Shown here: positions 52,354 through 60,939 of the stretch, piece after piece
Layout: each line of letters starts with the position of its first letter
Numbering within the stretch: the first letter of the stretch is position 1
DNA from: Nitrospirota bacterium
GTDB lineage: Bacteria > Nitrospirota > JACRHL01
Assembly (NCBI GenBank): GCA_016212085.1
Contig: JACRHL010000019.1
Span: 186,001-250,000, forward strand
Length of the DNA stretch: 64,000 nucleotides
Direction: 5' to 3'
Translations under genes and position numbers: made by a program
Notes under the pieces: model-generated
What the model saw: only the letters and a program-made list of their open reading frames with translations
Told to the model about the DNA's origin: nothing
Database searches by the model: none

Positions 52354-52583
52354 TCCCCCATCTCGGCGCCACCCCCCCATCCCGGTGCTCCCCCCAGGCC
52401 CCTCATCGAGGCGGAACACCCCCCGTCGCTTCGTTTTCATGGTATGCGTCCGGCCGTTGACCGGGAATACGTATTTACCCGTAATGCCCGGCGGTGCATG
52501 ACCTTAGCGGTTGCAATGCGGCACGGCATCCACTAACTTGGGCCCCGGGTGTGACCGTTGGGGGGGACTGCTGGGGGGGCTGC

Positions 52584-54461
52584 ATGGAAAACAGGACGCG
52601 CTTCCTGCTGGCAAGCAGCGTGCTCACGCTACTGCTGCTGGTGCTATGGGAGTTCGGTATCGAGCCCGCGCTGTCTGGCGGGGCGGCCGAGCCCGTGGCG
52701 GTCCGGTTGCGCTTCGTGTTCGTTGGGGTGGGCGCCGCCACCTTGGCGCTGATCGCGCTGCTCCTGCTCCTGGCGCGCAGCGACCGCCGCCGCGCCGCCG
52801 CCGAGCGCGACCTGAAGGCCCTGTGCGACACCCTCGAACACAAGGTGCGGGAGCGCACCCGCGACCAGGAGCGGCTGACCGAGCAGCTGCGGCTGGAGGT
52901 GGACCAGCACCGGCAGGCCGCCGAACTGTTCCGCGATGTCACCGAGAACATTCACGAGGTGTTCTGGGTCTGCGCGCCGGCGGACCGCCGGCTGCTCTAC
53001 GTCAGCCCCGCCTTCCACGCCGTCTGGGGCCGCGAGCCGGCGGGCACCTGCCCGGCCCTGTGCGCCGACGCGGTGCACCCGGACGACGCCGGCCGGCTGC
53101 CGTCCCTGGAGACGCGCGCCCGACAAGAGGTGGAGGCGTGCTACCGCATCATCCGCCCCGACGGCGCCGTGCGCTGGATCCGCGACCGCTCCACCCCGGT
53201 TCTCCGCGCCACGGGCGAGACGGCGCGCATCGTCGGCGTCGCCGAGGACATCACCCACCTGGAGGAACTGCGCGAGCGGCTGCTGCACTCCCAGCGTCTG
53301 CAAGCGGTGGGCACCCTGGCCGGCGGCGTGGCGCACGACTTCAACAACCTGCTGGGCACCATCATGGCCAGCGCCGAGACGTTGCAGCTGGGCACGCCGC
53401 CGGACGACCCGCGCGCCCCCATCCTGGAACGCATCAACCGCTCCTGCCGGAACGGCGCGGCGGTGGTGCGCAATCTGCTGCGCTTCGCCCGCCGCGAACG
53501 CCTGGCGCCGGAGCCGCTGCACCTGCCCACGGTGATCACGGAAACGGCGCACATGGCGCGCGCCACCTTCGACCGGCGGTGCGGGCTGGAGGTGGACGTT
53601 CCCGACGACCTGTGGCCCATCCTGGGCGACGCCACCCAGATTCCGCAGATGCTCCTGAACCTGCTGCTGAACGGCCGCGACGCGGTGCTTGGAGAGGGGG
53701 GCGGCACGCTCCGCCTCACCGCGCGCAACGTGCCCCGCTCCCAGGCGCCGTTCCCCGATGCGGAAAAGAGCGCGGAACGCTACGTGTGCATCGACATCGC
53801 CGACGACGGCTGCGGCATGACCGACGACGTGGCCGCGCAGGCCTTCAACCCGTTCTTCACCACCAAGGACGGCACGCGCGGCGCCGGCCTGGGGCTGGCC
53901 ACGGCGCACGGCATCGTCAACGCCCACGGCGGCCATGTCGACTTCGACACCCGCCCCGGCCACGGCACCACCTTCCACGTGTGGCTGCCCGCCCTGGCGG
54001 GCGCCATCCCGGCCCCCCCGGCGGCGGCCCCGGAGCAGCCGGCGGCCCGGCCGGCGCCCGCCACGATCCTGGTCGCCGAGGACGAACCCGACCTCCTGGT
54101 CCTCATCGGCGAGCACCTGACGGGCCGGGGCCACCGGGTGCTCTCCGCGGCGGACGGCATCGAATCGCTGGCGCGCCTGGAATCGGACGGCCCGCGCATC
54201 GACCTGCTGATCCTCGACCTGATGCTGCCCGGCGTGACCGGCTGGACGGTGCTGGAGCGGGTGGCGGAAAAACATCCCCAACTTCCCGTCGTGGTCATTT
54301 CGGGCTATGCTGAAGATTGGGAGATTAGCAAAACAGCAGCGATGGGGAAAGTCGCGATGCTCGAGAAGCCGTTCACGCTTGCGCGGTTCGACGCCGTTGT
54401 CGACCGCGCGCTGACCGCAACCCGGATGCCGACGGCGGAAACCCGTGCCCCGCAAGGCTGA
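52584..54461 (+). CDS. Hybrid sensor histidine kinase (PAS, HisKA, HATPase, receiver)
   Basis: This 625-residue protein has two transmembrane helices (about 7-25 and 44-63), a coiled-coil linker and a PAS domain (about 120-235; ENIHEVFWVCAPADRRLLYVS). The HisKA helix carries the phospho-acceptor in GGVAHDFNNLLGTIMAS. A HATPase domain follows (LNLLLNGRDAVL, DDGCGMTD, GAGLGLATAHGIV), then a C-terminal receiver (ILVAEDEPDL, LLILDLMLPG). This CckA-like layout suggests a phosphorelay. The last 17 bases overlap the response-regulator gene, its probable partner. Confidence 0.92.
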   Translation: MENRTRFLLASSVLTLLLLVLWEFGIEPALSGGAAEPVAVRLRFVFVGVGAATLALIALLLLLARSDRRRAAAERDLKALCDTLEHKVRERTRDQERLTEQLRLEVDQHRQAAELFRDVTENIHEVFWVCAPADRRLLYVSPAFHAVWGREPAGTCPALCADAVHPDDAGRLPSLETRARQEVEACYRIIRPDGAVRWIRDRSTPVLRATGETARIVGVAEDITHLEELRERLLHSQRLQAVGTLAGGVAHDFNNLLGTIMASAETLQLGTPPDDPRAPILERINRSCRNGAAVVRNLLRFARRERLAPEPLHLPTVITETAHMARATFDRRCGLEVDVPDDLWPILGDATQIPQMLLNLLLNGRDAVLGEGGGTLRLTARNVPRSQAPFPDAEKSAERYVCIDIADDGCGMTDDVAAQAFNPFFTTKDGTRGAGLGLATAHGIVNAHGGHVDFDTRPGHGTTFHVWLPALAGAIPAPPAAAPEQPAARPAPATILVAEDEPDLLVLIGEHLTGRGHRVLSAADGIESLARLESDGPRIDLLILDLMLPGVTGWTVLERVAEKHPQLPVVVISGYAEDWEISKTAAMGKVAMLEKPFTLARFDAVVDRALTATRMPTAETRAPQG

Positions 54462-55086
54462 GCCCAATCCCACCGTGTTCATCGTCGACGACGACGATGC
54501 ATTGCGCGGCGCATTATGCGGCCTGCTTACCGCCGTCGGCCTGCACGCCGAGGCCTATCCCACCGCCGAGGCCTTTCTGGAGGCGCTCGACCCGGAACGG
54601 CCCGGCTGCGTGGTGCTCGACATCAAGATGCCCGGAATGGGCGGCCTGGCCCTGCAGGAGCACATGGGGCAGTCCGGCTGCCCGCTGCCGGTCATCATCC
54701 TCACCGGTCATGCGGACGTGCCGGTGGCGGTGCGCTGCGTGCGCGCCGGTGCCGTGGGATTCCTCGAAAAGCCGGTCGCCCGCGATGCGCTGGTGGCGGC
54801 CATCGACGAGGCCCTGAAGGTCAACCAGATGGCGCTGGCCGACCAGCGCCAGCGCCGCCGCGTGCACGAGCGCATCGCCTCCCTCACCGAGCGCGAGGAG
54901 CAGGTGATGCGCCTGCTGGTGCGCGGCATGGCCAACAAGATGATCGCCGACCACCTGGGCATCAGCGCCCGCACCGTCGAGGTGCACCGGGCGCGGGTGA
55001 TGGAAAAGACCGGCGCCGGCTCCGTGGCCGAGCTGGTCGAGATGGTGCTGCGCTCCAGGCCGGACGCCGCCGATCTCCGCGCCTGA
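54445..55086 (+). CDS. FixJ/NarL-type response regulator
   Basis: This 213-residue protein has an N-terminal receiver (VFIVDDDDALRGALCGLL, phospho-acceptor Asp in VVLDIKMPGMGG, Lys in FLEKPV) and a C-terminal LuxR-type helix-turn-helix (LTEREEQVMRLLVRGMANKMIADHLG split as LTEREEQVMRLL and NKMIADHLGISARTVEVHR). It should be phosphorylated by the upstream hybrid kinase. The GTG start overlaps that gene. Target promoters cannot be deduced. Confidence 0.93.
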   Translation: MPRKAEPNPTVFIVDDDDALRGALCGLLTAVGLHAEAYPTAEAFLEALDPERPGCVVLDIKMPGMGGLALQEHMGQSGCPLPVIILTGHADVPVAVRCVRAGAVGFLEKPVARDALVAAIDEALKVNQMALADQRQRRRVHERIASLTEREEQVMRLLVRGMANKMIADHLGISARTVEVHRARVMEKTGAGSVAELVEMVLRSRPDAADLRA

Positions 55087-55137
55087 CCGGCGCCGCGCGC
55101 CACCGGGTTGAGCAGAGCGCCGGGAAGGGCTACAATC

Positions 55138-55217
55138 GGACACCTCTAGGGTACCGCCATTAACCGTCGCGCGCGGTTCGAGCACCGCTTCAGCGCGGCA
55201 GGTTTCTGGAGGTGCCA
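55138..55217 (+). repeat. Truncated copy of the short inverted-repeat element
   Basis: An 80-bp remnant retaining GGACACCTCTA at the left, CATTAACCGTCGCG and CGGTTCGAGCACCGC inside, and GGTTTCTGGAGGTGCC at the right. No target duplication is visible. It ends 27 bp before the mtnB start. Confidence 0.7.
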
Positions 55218-55244
55218 CCCCTCCCCCGTGCCTCCCGAGGACCC

Positions 55245-55877
55245 GTGGCGACCCGACCCGACACAAGCGCCGAACTCGCCGCCCGCGCCGCCGAGCTGAT
55301 CGACGCGGGGCGCTTCATCCACGGCCGGGGCTGGGTGCCCGCCACCAGCGGCAACCTGTCCGCGCGCCTGTCCGACGGCAGCGTGGCCATCACCGTGTCG
55401 GGCCGCCACAAGGGCGGCCTCGGCCCGGCGGACATCATGCGCGTGGATGCGGACGGCCGCCCCCTCGACGGCCAGAAGCCATCCGCCGAGACCCTGCTGC
55501 ACACCCGCCTCTACCGGCGCTATCCGGCGGTGGGGGCGGTGCTGCACCCCCACTCCCCCGGCGCCACCCTGGTGTCGCGCCTGTTCGACGGCGCGCTGGT
55601 GCTGGAGGGGTACGAGCTGCTCAAGGCCATGGAGGGAATCACCACCCACGAGGCGCGCGTGGTCATCCCCATCTTCCCCAACGACCAGGACATCCCCCGC
55701 CTCGCCAGGCGCGTGGACGACTACCTGGACGCCCACGGCGACATCCTCGGCTACATCATCGCCGGCCACGGCTTCTACACCTGGGGGGCCACCGTCGCCG
55801 ACGCCCTGCGCCACGTGGAGGCCATGGAGCACCTGTTCGAACTGGAATTGCGCCTGCACGGAGCCAAACGCCCATGA
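55245..55877 (+). CDS. mtnB: Methylthioribulose-1-phosphate dehydratase MtnB
   Basis: This 210-residue class II aldolase-fold enzyme dehydrates 5-methylthioribulose-1-phosphate in the methionine salvage pathway. Recognisable blocks are HGRGWVPATSGNLSARL near residue 25, VSGRHKGGLGPADIM, metal ligands in VLHPHSPGATLVS near 103, and GHGFYTWG near 175. The GTG at 55245 gives the family length. A GTG at 55212, inside the repeat remnant, would add eleven atypical residues. The stop overlaps mtnD by four bases. Confidence 0.92.
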   Translation: MATRPDTSAELAARAAELIDAGRFIHGRGWVPATSGNLSARLSDGSVAITVSGRHKGGLGPADIMRVDADGRPLDGQKPSAETLLHTRLYRRYPAVGAVLHPHSPGATLVSRLFDGALVLEGYELLKAMEGITTHEARVVIPIFPNDQDIPRLARRVDDYLDAHGDILGYIIAGHGFYTWGATVADALRHVEAMEHLFELELRLHGAKRP

Positions 55878-56434
55878 GCATCCTCACCCTTCATGCCGAA
55901 ACCGGCCCGGCCGCCAGCGCCGTGCACACGGACCTCGACGGCATCCAGAAGCAGCTCGCCGACATCGGCGTGCTGTTCGAGCGCTGGCGGGCGGACCGCG
56001 AGCTGGGCCCCGCCCCCGCCCAGGACCAGGTGCTAGCCGCCTATGCGGACCCGGTGGCGCGCCTCAAGGCGCTGTACGGCTTCCAGTCCGCCGACGTCAT
56101 CAGCGTGGCGCCGGACAACCCCGCCAAGGCCGAGCTGCGCGCCAAATTCCTGCGGGAGCACACCCACTCCGATTACGAGGTGCGCTTCTTCGTCCAGGGG
56201 CGCGGCCTGTTCTACCTGCACCCGGACCAGCGCGTGTTCGGCATCCTGTGCGCGGCGGGCGACCTCATCAGCGTGCCCGCCGGCGCCCGCCACTGGTTCG
56301 ACCTGGGGGAAACCCCGTCCCTCTCCTGCATCCGCCTGTTCACCACGCCCGAGGGGTGGGTGGCGGACTACACCGGGTCCGCCATCGCCCAGCGCTTCCC
56401 CACCCTGGAAGGCTACCTGGCGGCCCACGGCTAG
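55874..56434 (+). CDS. mtnD: Acireductone dioxygenase MtnD
   Basis: This 186-residue cupin has the metal-binding set HTHSDYE and a later His in PAGARHWFDLG. It oxidises acireductone to the keto-acid precursor of methionine when iron is bound, or to off-pathway products when nickel is bound. The ATG overlaps the mtnB stop. The mtnC start follows its stop directly. The presence of nikR in this genome makes the Fe/Ni choice of interest, but nothing here links them directly. Confidence 0.95.
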   Translation: MSILTLHAETGPAASAVHTDLDGIQKQLADIGVLFERWRADRELGPAPAQDQVLAAYADPVARLKALYGFQSADVISVAPDNPAKAELRAKFLREHTHSDYEVRFFVQGRGLFYLHPDQRVFGILCAAGDLISVPAGARHWFDLGETPSLSCIRLFTTPEGWVADYTGSAIAQRFPTLEGYLAAHG

Positions 56435-57121
56435 GTGAGCGCCCCCGTCATCCGGGCCGTCCTCACCGACATCGAGGGCACCACGTCGTCCATCTCCTTC
56501 GTGCACGACGTGCTGTTCCCCCATGCCCGGACCCATCTGGCCGACTTCGTGAAGGCCCACGCCCACGACCCGGCGGTGCGCGCCCAGCTCGCCGCCGTCC
56601 AGACCGGCGCCGCGTCGGACGATGCCGCCGTGTCCCAACTGCTGGAATGGATGGACCGGGACGAAAAGGCCACCCCCCTGAAGGCGCTGCAGGGGATGAT
56701 CTGGGAGGCGGGCTACCGGAGCGGCGCCTTCACCGGCCACGTGTATGCCGACGCGGCCCGCGCCCTTGGCGCCTGGGCGGCGGCGGGCATCCGCCTGTAT
56801 GTGTACTCGTCCGGCTCGGTGCAGGCCCAGCGGCTGCTGTTCGGCCACTCGGACCTGGGCGACCTCACCCCCCTCTTTTCCGGCTACTTCGACACCCGCG
56901 TGGGCCCCAAGCGCGAGGCGGCGTCCTACGCGGCCATCGCCCAACAGGTCGGCCTGCCGCCGGATGCGATCCTGTTCCTGTCGGACATCGGCGCCGAGCT
57001 GGACGCGGCGCGGGCGGCGGGGCTGGCCACCTGCCAACTGGTGCGCCCGGCGGACGGCACCCTCCCCCACCCCGGCCACCGCCACGCGGCGGGGTTCGAC
57101 CAGGTGGCCCTGACCACATAG
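56435..57121 (+). CDS. mtnC: Enolase-phosphatase E1 MtnC
   Basis: This 228-residue HAD-family enzyme converts diketomethylthiopentyl phosphate to acireductone. HAD motif I is in VLTDIEGTTSSISFVHDVLFP (the DxEGTT form typical of MtnC), motif II in YVYSSGSVQAQ, the Lys in GPKREAASYAAIA and motif IV in LFLSDIGAELDAA. The GTG start lies directly after the mtnD stop. With mtnB and mtnD it forms a tight three-gene operon. mtnA and mtnK/mtnP are not in the window. Confidence 0.95.
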   Translation: MSAPVIRAVLTDIEGTTSSISFVHDVLFPHARTHLADFVKAHAHDPAVRAQLAAVQTGAASDDAAVSQLLEWMDRDEKATPLKALQGMIWEAGYRSGAFTGHVYADAARALGAWAAAGIRLYVYSSGSVQAQRLLFGHSDLGDLTPLFSGYFDTRVGPKREAASYAAIAQQVGLPPDAILFLSDIGAELDAARAAGLATCQLVRPADGTLPHPGHRHAAGFDQVALTT

Positions 57122-57187
57122 GGCCCCCCGCCGGGAGACACCCGGCCATCACCGAGCGCCCCGAGGGCAAGGCGCCCCCGGTTTCGG

Positions 57188-57228
57188 GTTGAAAAAGGCC
57201 ACGGATGGACTTTTTCAACATCCTGCTA
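57188..57228. terminator. Bidirectional hairpin (GTTGAAAAA repeat) between mtnC and selO
   Basis: GTTGAAAAAGGCC and GGACTTTTTCAAC form a stem at 57188-57220 with T-runs readable from both sides. The conserved tail ATCCTGCTA provides the last bases of the selO stop codon (57226-57228). It probably terminates both convergent genes. Confidence 0.65.
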
Positions 57229-58695
57229 AGACGAGCAGCTGAGCAGCGGCATGGCCTGGTCCCGCGCCGGCGGGGCCGCGTAGGCCGCCATGCCCGGCCG
57301 CTCCGTGAAGGGGTCGCGGGACAGGTCGTGGAGGCGCCCGATCTCCGCATGATCGCCCGCCTCGGCGGCGTCGATGGCCGCCTGCAACAGGTGGGTGCGT
57401 AGCACGTAGAGGGGGTTCACCCGGTCCATGGCCCGGCGCCGCTCGGCGGGGTTCGCCTTCTCGCGGCGCAGCCGCTCGCCGTAGCGGGCGAACCAGGCGG
57501 CGGCCAGACCGTGGGCGCCCGGCTCCAGCAGCGTCGTGCACGCGGCCGGCACCGGCCCGGCGCCGTCGTATCCCGCCAGCGCCCGGAAGAACGCGGAGAA
57601 ATCCGCCCCGCCCTGATCCATCAACTCGAACAGCCCGCCCGCCAGCTCCGCGTCGTCCGGCTGCGCCGTGGCCAGCCCCAGCTTGGCGCGCAGGCGTGCC
57701 GCGTGGGCGGCGTCGAACGCCGGCTGGTAGGCGTCCAGCCCCGCCTGGGCCGCCTCCGGCGTCATCAACGGCAGCATGGCCGTGGCCAGCAGGTAGACGT
57801 TGAAACGGCCGATCTGCGGCTGGCGATTGTATGCGTAAAAACCCGTATGGTCCGTGTGGTTGCGCACGTAATCGTGGCGGTAGTGGTCGATGAAGGCGAA
57901 CGGGCCGTAGTCGATGGTGAGGCCCAGGGCCGACATGTTGTCGCTGTTCAGCACCCCGTGCACGAAGCCGTTGGCCTGCCAGTCCGCCACCAGATTGCCG
58001 GTGCGCCGGGCGATGGCGGCCAGCAGCGCCGGATGGGCGTCCGCCGTTCCCGCCAGCTCGGGGTAGTGGTGGGCGATCACGTGGTCCGCCAGCAGCCGCA
58101 GGTGGTCCACCCGCTTGCGGGCGGCGAACACCTGGAAGGTGCCGAAGCGCACGTGGCTGGGCGCCAGGCGCACCATCATGGCCCCCGGCTCCACCCGCTC
58201 GCGCACCACCGGCTCGTCGCCGCCGATGATGCACAGGGCGCGGGTGGTGGGCACCCCCAGGCCGTGCATGGCCTCGGAGCAGAGGTATTCGCGGATCACC
58301 GAGCGCAGCACCGCGCGGCCGTCGCCCCGGCGCGAGAACGGGGTCTGGCCGGCGCCCTTCAGGTGCAGGTCCCAGCGCCGCCCGTCGGGCCCCACCACCT
58401 CACCCAGCAGCAGGGCGCGGCCGTCACCCAGTTGCGGCACCCAGTTGCCGAACTGGTGGCCGGCATACACGGCGGCGATGGGATCGGCGCCGGGCAGCGG
58501 CCGGGCGCCGGAAAAGTATTCCGCGAACTCCGGCCGGGCCAGCTGCTCCGGCCCCAGCCCCAGCAGCGCCGCCGCGTCCGGATTGACCGCCACCAGGCGC
58601 GGCCGGGGCAACGGCCTGGGCGGCACGCGGGCGTAGAAGTCCTCCGGCAGGTGGATGTAGCGGTTGTCGAACGGCAGTGTCTCGAGGGTGGCCAT
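57226..58695 (-). CDS. selO: Protein adenylyltransferase SelO (YdiU family)
   Basis: This 489-residue pseudokinase-fold enzyme transfers AMP from ATP to protein hydroxyl groups. Family blocks are YAGHQFGNWVPQLGDGRALLLGE, LKGAGQTPFSRRGDGRAVLRS, REYLCSEAMHGLGVPTTRAL, and the metal-binding GVLNSDNMSALGLTIDYGPF. The C-terminus LSCSS has cysteine where eukaryotic SelO carries selenocysteine. The ATG gives the usual length. It converges on mtnC and its stop lies in a hairpin repeat. Confidence 0.95.
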   Translation of the reverse strand: MATLETLPFDNRYIHLPEDFYARVPPRPLPRPRLVAVNPDAAALLGLGPEQLARPEFAEYFSGARPLPGADPIAAVYAGHQFGNWVPQLGDGRALLLGEVVGPDGRRWDLHLKGAGQTPFSRRGDGRAVLRSVIREYLCSEAMHGLGVPTTRALCIIGGDEPVVRERVEPGAMMVRLAPSHVRFGTFQVFAARKRVDHLRLLADHVIAHHYPELAGTADAHPALLAAIARRTGNLVADWQANGFVHGVLNSDNMSALGLTIDYGPFAFIDHYRHDYVRNHTDHTGFYAYNRQPQIGRFNVYLLATAMLPLMTPEAAQAGLDAYQPAFDAAHAARLRAKLGLATAQPDDAELAGGLFELMDQGGADFSAFFRALAGYDGAGPVPAACTTLLEPGAHGLAAAWFARYGERLRREKANPAERRRAMDRVNPLYVLRTHLLQAAIDAAEAGDHAEIGRLHDLSRDPFTERPGMAAYAAPPARDQAMPLLSCSS

Positions 58696-58923
58696 GGGTT
58701 AATGGTCGCCCGCCGCGGCCCCTTGCGCAACGGTCCGGCGGCATCCGGGGCCGGATCGGCCCACCCGCCCCACGGCATCCGGCGGATACGAACCGTCGCG
58801 TTGTTTTTGCTACAAAATAATCACGAACAATACTGTCGCGAATGAAACAAAGACCATCCCGAACCACCCGCAACCAACATGTAACCACCCGATTTAAAAA
58901 GTATTTTCATGTTTTTGTCAACA

Positions 58924-58939
58924 TGGCACGGCGATTGCC
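58924..58939 (+). promoter_or_regulatory. Sigma-54 promoter of glnK-amtB
   Basis: TGGCAC-N5-TTGCC is a near-consensus -24/-12 element, with GG and GC at the right spacing. It lies about 150 bp before glnK. The AT-rich stretch 58890-58920 upstream could hold an IHF site. I did not find a clear NtrC dyad. The remaining 58696-58923 holds no gene; a TACAAAATAAT stretch near 58810 may be the selO promoter region on the other strand. Confidence 0.8.
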
Positions 58940-59084
58940 ATTGTCAGCGGGCAGGCGCAGGGTGTCTCGGGTGGACCCACCATCCCGGATGCCGGCGGGG
59001 CGTCGGCGGGAGGCGGCCACCCAGGAAAACCGCCCGCCCTCCCGGGCGGCACAACCGTTGGATTTGAACCTAAGGATGGTGTGA

Positions 59085-59426
<342 letters not shown>

Positions 59427-59458
59427 GCGTGATGACTCCGAAAGTGAGGAAAACAACG

Positions 59459-60754
59459 ATGTTCAAGAGGATGTGGAAATCCGTGGCCGGCATGGCCGCG
59501 TTGCTGTTGGGGTCGCCCGCGCTGGCGCTGGCGCAGGAGGGCGGGTTGAGCTCCGGCAACACCGCCTGGATGCTGACCGCCACCGCCCTGGTGCTGTTCA
59601 TGACCGTTCCCGGCCTGTCGCTGTTCTACGCGGGCATGGTGCGTTCCAAGAACATGCTGTCGGTGCTGATGCAGTGCTTCGCCATCACCTGTCTGATGAG
59701 CGTCATCTGGGTCGTCTACGGCTACAGCCTGGCGTTTGGCGATGGCGGCGCCTTCTGGGGCGGCTTCGATCGGGCGTTCCTGTCCGGCATGGGGGTGGAC
59801 AGCCTCTCGGGCAGCATCCCCGAGACCGTGTTCATGACCTTCCAGATGACCTTCGCGATCATCACCCCGGCGCTGATCGTGGGCGCCTTCGCCGAGCGCA
59901 TCAAGTTCTCGGCCATGCTGCTGGCCCTGGGCCTGTGGGTGACCTTCGTGTATGCCCCCATCTGCCACTGGGTGTGGGGCGGCGGCCTGCTGAAGGGGTC
60001 GGGCATCCTCGACTTCGCCGGCGGCACGGTGGTGCACATCAACGCCGGCGTGGCGGGCCTGGTGTTCGCGCTGGTGCTGGGCAAGCGCAAGGGCTACCCG
60101 GACACCCCGATGAAGCCCCACAACCTGGGCCTGACCATGGTCGGCGCGGCCATGCTGTGGGTGGGTTGGTTCGGCTTCAACGCCGGCTCCGAGCTGGCGG
60201 CGGACGGCGTGGCCGGCATGGCCATGGCGGTCACCCAGATCGCCACCGCCACGGCGGCCCTGGCCTGGATGTTCGCCGAGTGGATCACCTCCGGCAAGCC
60301 GTCGGCCCTGGGCATCGCCTCCGGCGCCGTGGCCGGCCTGGTGGCCATCACCCCGGCCTCCGGCGCGGTGGGCCCCATGGGCGCGCTGGCCATCGGCCTG
60401 GTTGCCGGCGTGGCCGCCTTCCTGGGCGCCACCCGGTTGAAGCGCATGATCGGCTACGACGACTCGCTGGACGTGTTCGGCGTGCACGCGGTGGCCGGCA
60501 TCGTGGGCGCCCTCCTCACCGGCGTGTTCGCCTCGCCCGCCCTGGGCGGCGCGGGCTTCGGGGTGGACGGCGGCATGGGCGCCCAGCTGATGGCGCAGGC
60601 CAAGGGCGTGATCTACACCATCGTCTACTGCGGCGTGGTCACCCTGGTGATCCTCAAGGTGGTGGACATGGTGATGGGCCTGCGCGTCTCGCCGCAGGAG
60701 GAGACCGAGGGCCTCGACATCTCGTCCCACAACGAGCGCGGCTACGACCTGTAG
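59459..60754 (+). CDS. amtB: Ammonium transporter AmtB
   Basis: This 431-residue transporter has a cleavable signal (KSVAGMAALLLGSPALALAQ) and eleven transmembrane helices. The twin histidines of the pore are present in GGTVVHINAGVAGLV and FGVHAVAGIVGALL, and the ammonium-recruiting segment in ICHWVWGGG. Gating by GlnK is expected. The ATG at 59459 is favoured by GAGGA eight bases upstream; ATG at 59432 or GTG at 59429 are alternatives. Two strong stem-loops follow. Confidence 0.95.
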   Translation: MFKRMWKSVAGMAALLLGSPALALAQEGGLSSGNTAWMLTATALVLFMTVPGLSLFYAGMVRSKNMLSVLMQCFAITCLMSVIWVVYGYSLAFGDGGAFWGGFDRAFLSGMGVDSLSGSIPETVFMTFQMTFAIITPALIVGAFAERIKFSAMLLALGLWVTFVYAPICHWVWGGGLLKGSGILDFAGGTVVHINAGVAGLVFALVLGKRKGYPDTPMKPHNLGLTMVGAAMLWVGWFGFNAGSELAADGVAGMAMAVTQIATATAALAWMFAEWITSGKPSALGIASGAVAGLVAITPASGAVGPMGALAIGLVAGVAAFLGATRLKRMIGYDDSLDVFGVHAVAGIVGALLTGVFASPALGGAGFGVDGGMGAQLMAQAKGVIYTIVYCGVVTLVILKVVDMVMGLRVSPQEETEGLDISSHNERGYDL

Positions 60755-60764
60755 CCGCAAAAGC

Positions 60765-60865
60765 GCCCGCCTTCCGGACCCAAAACCAACCCGATGGGGT
60801 GGGCCCGGAAGGCGGGCACGGCAACGGCAGGGGCCGGGAGCGATCCGCTCCCGGCCCCTTTTTTT
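60765..60865 (+). terminator. Double stem-loop terminator of glnK-amtB
   Basis: The first stem, GCCCGCCTTCCGG with CCGGAAGGCGGGC, is 13 bp and perfect (60765-60817). The second, GGGGCCGGGAGCG-atc-CGCTCCCGGCCCC, is 13 bp and perfect (60830-60858), and is followed by T7 (60859-60865). The second is a textbook intrinsic terminator. Confidence 0.9.
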
Positions 60866-60939
60866 GCGGGCCACGGCGGTTCCGATGCCCCCCGCGATGG
60901 GTCCGCCCCAAAGGGGAGACCTGCCCGTCCACCGCGGCC

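Noticed and set aside
58696-58923. NtrC binding dyads upstream of the glnK sigma-54 promoter
   Set aside because: I looked for GCAC-N5-GTGC-type sites and found none that match well, although activation by NtrC is expected from the promoter type.
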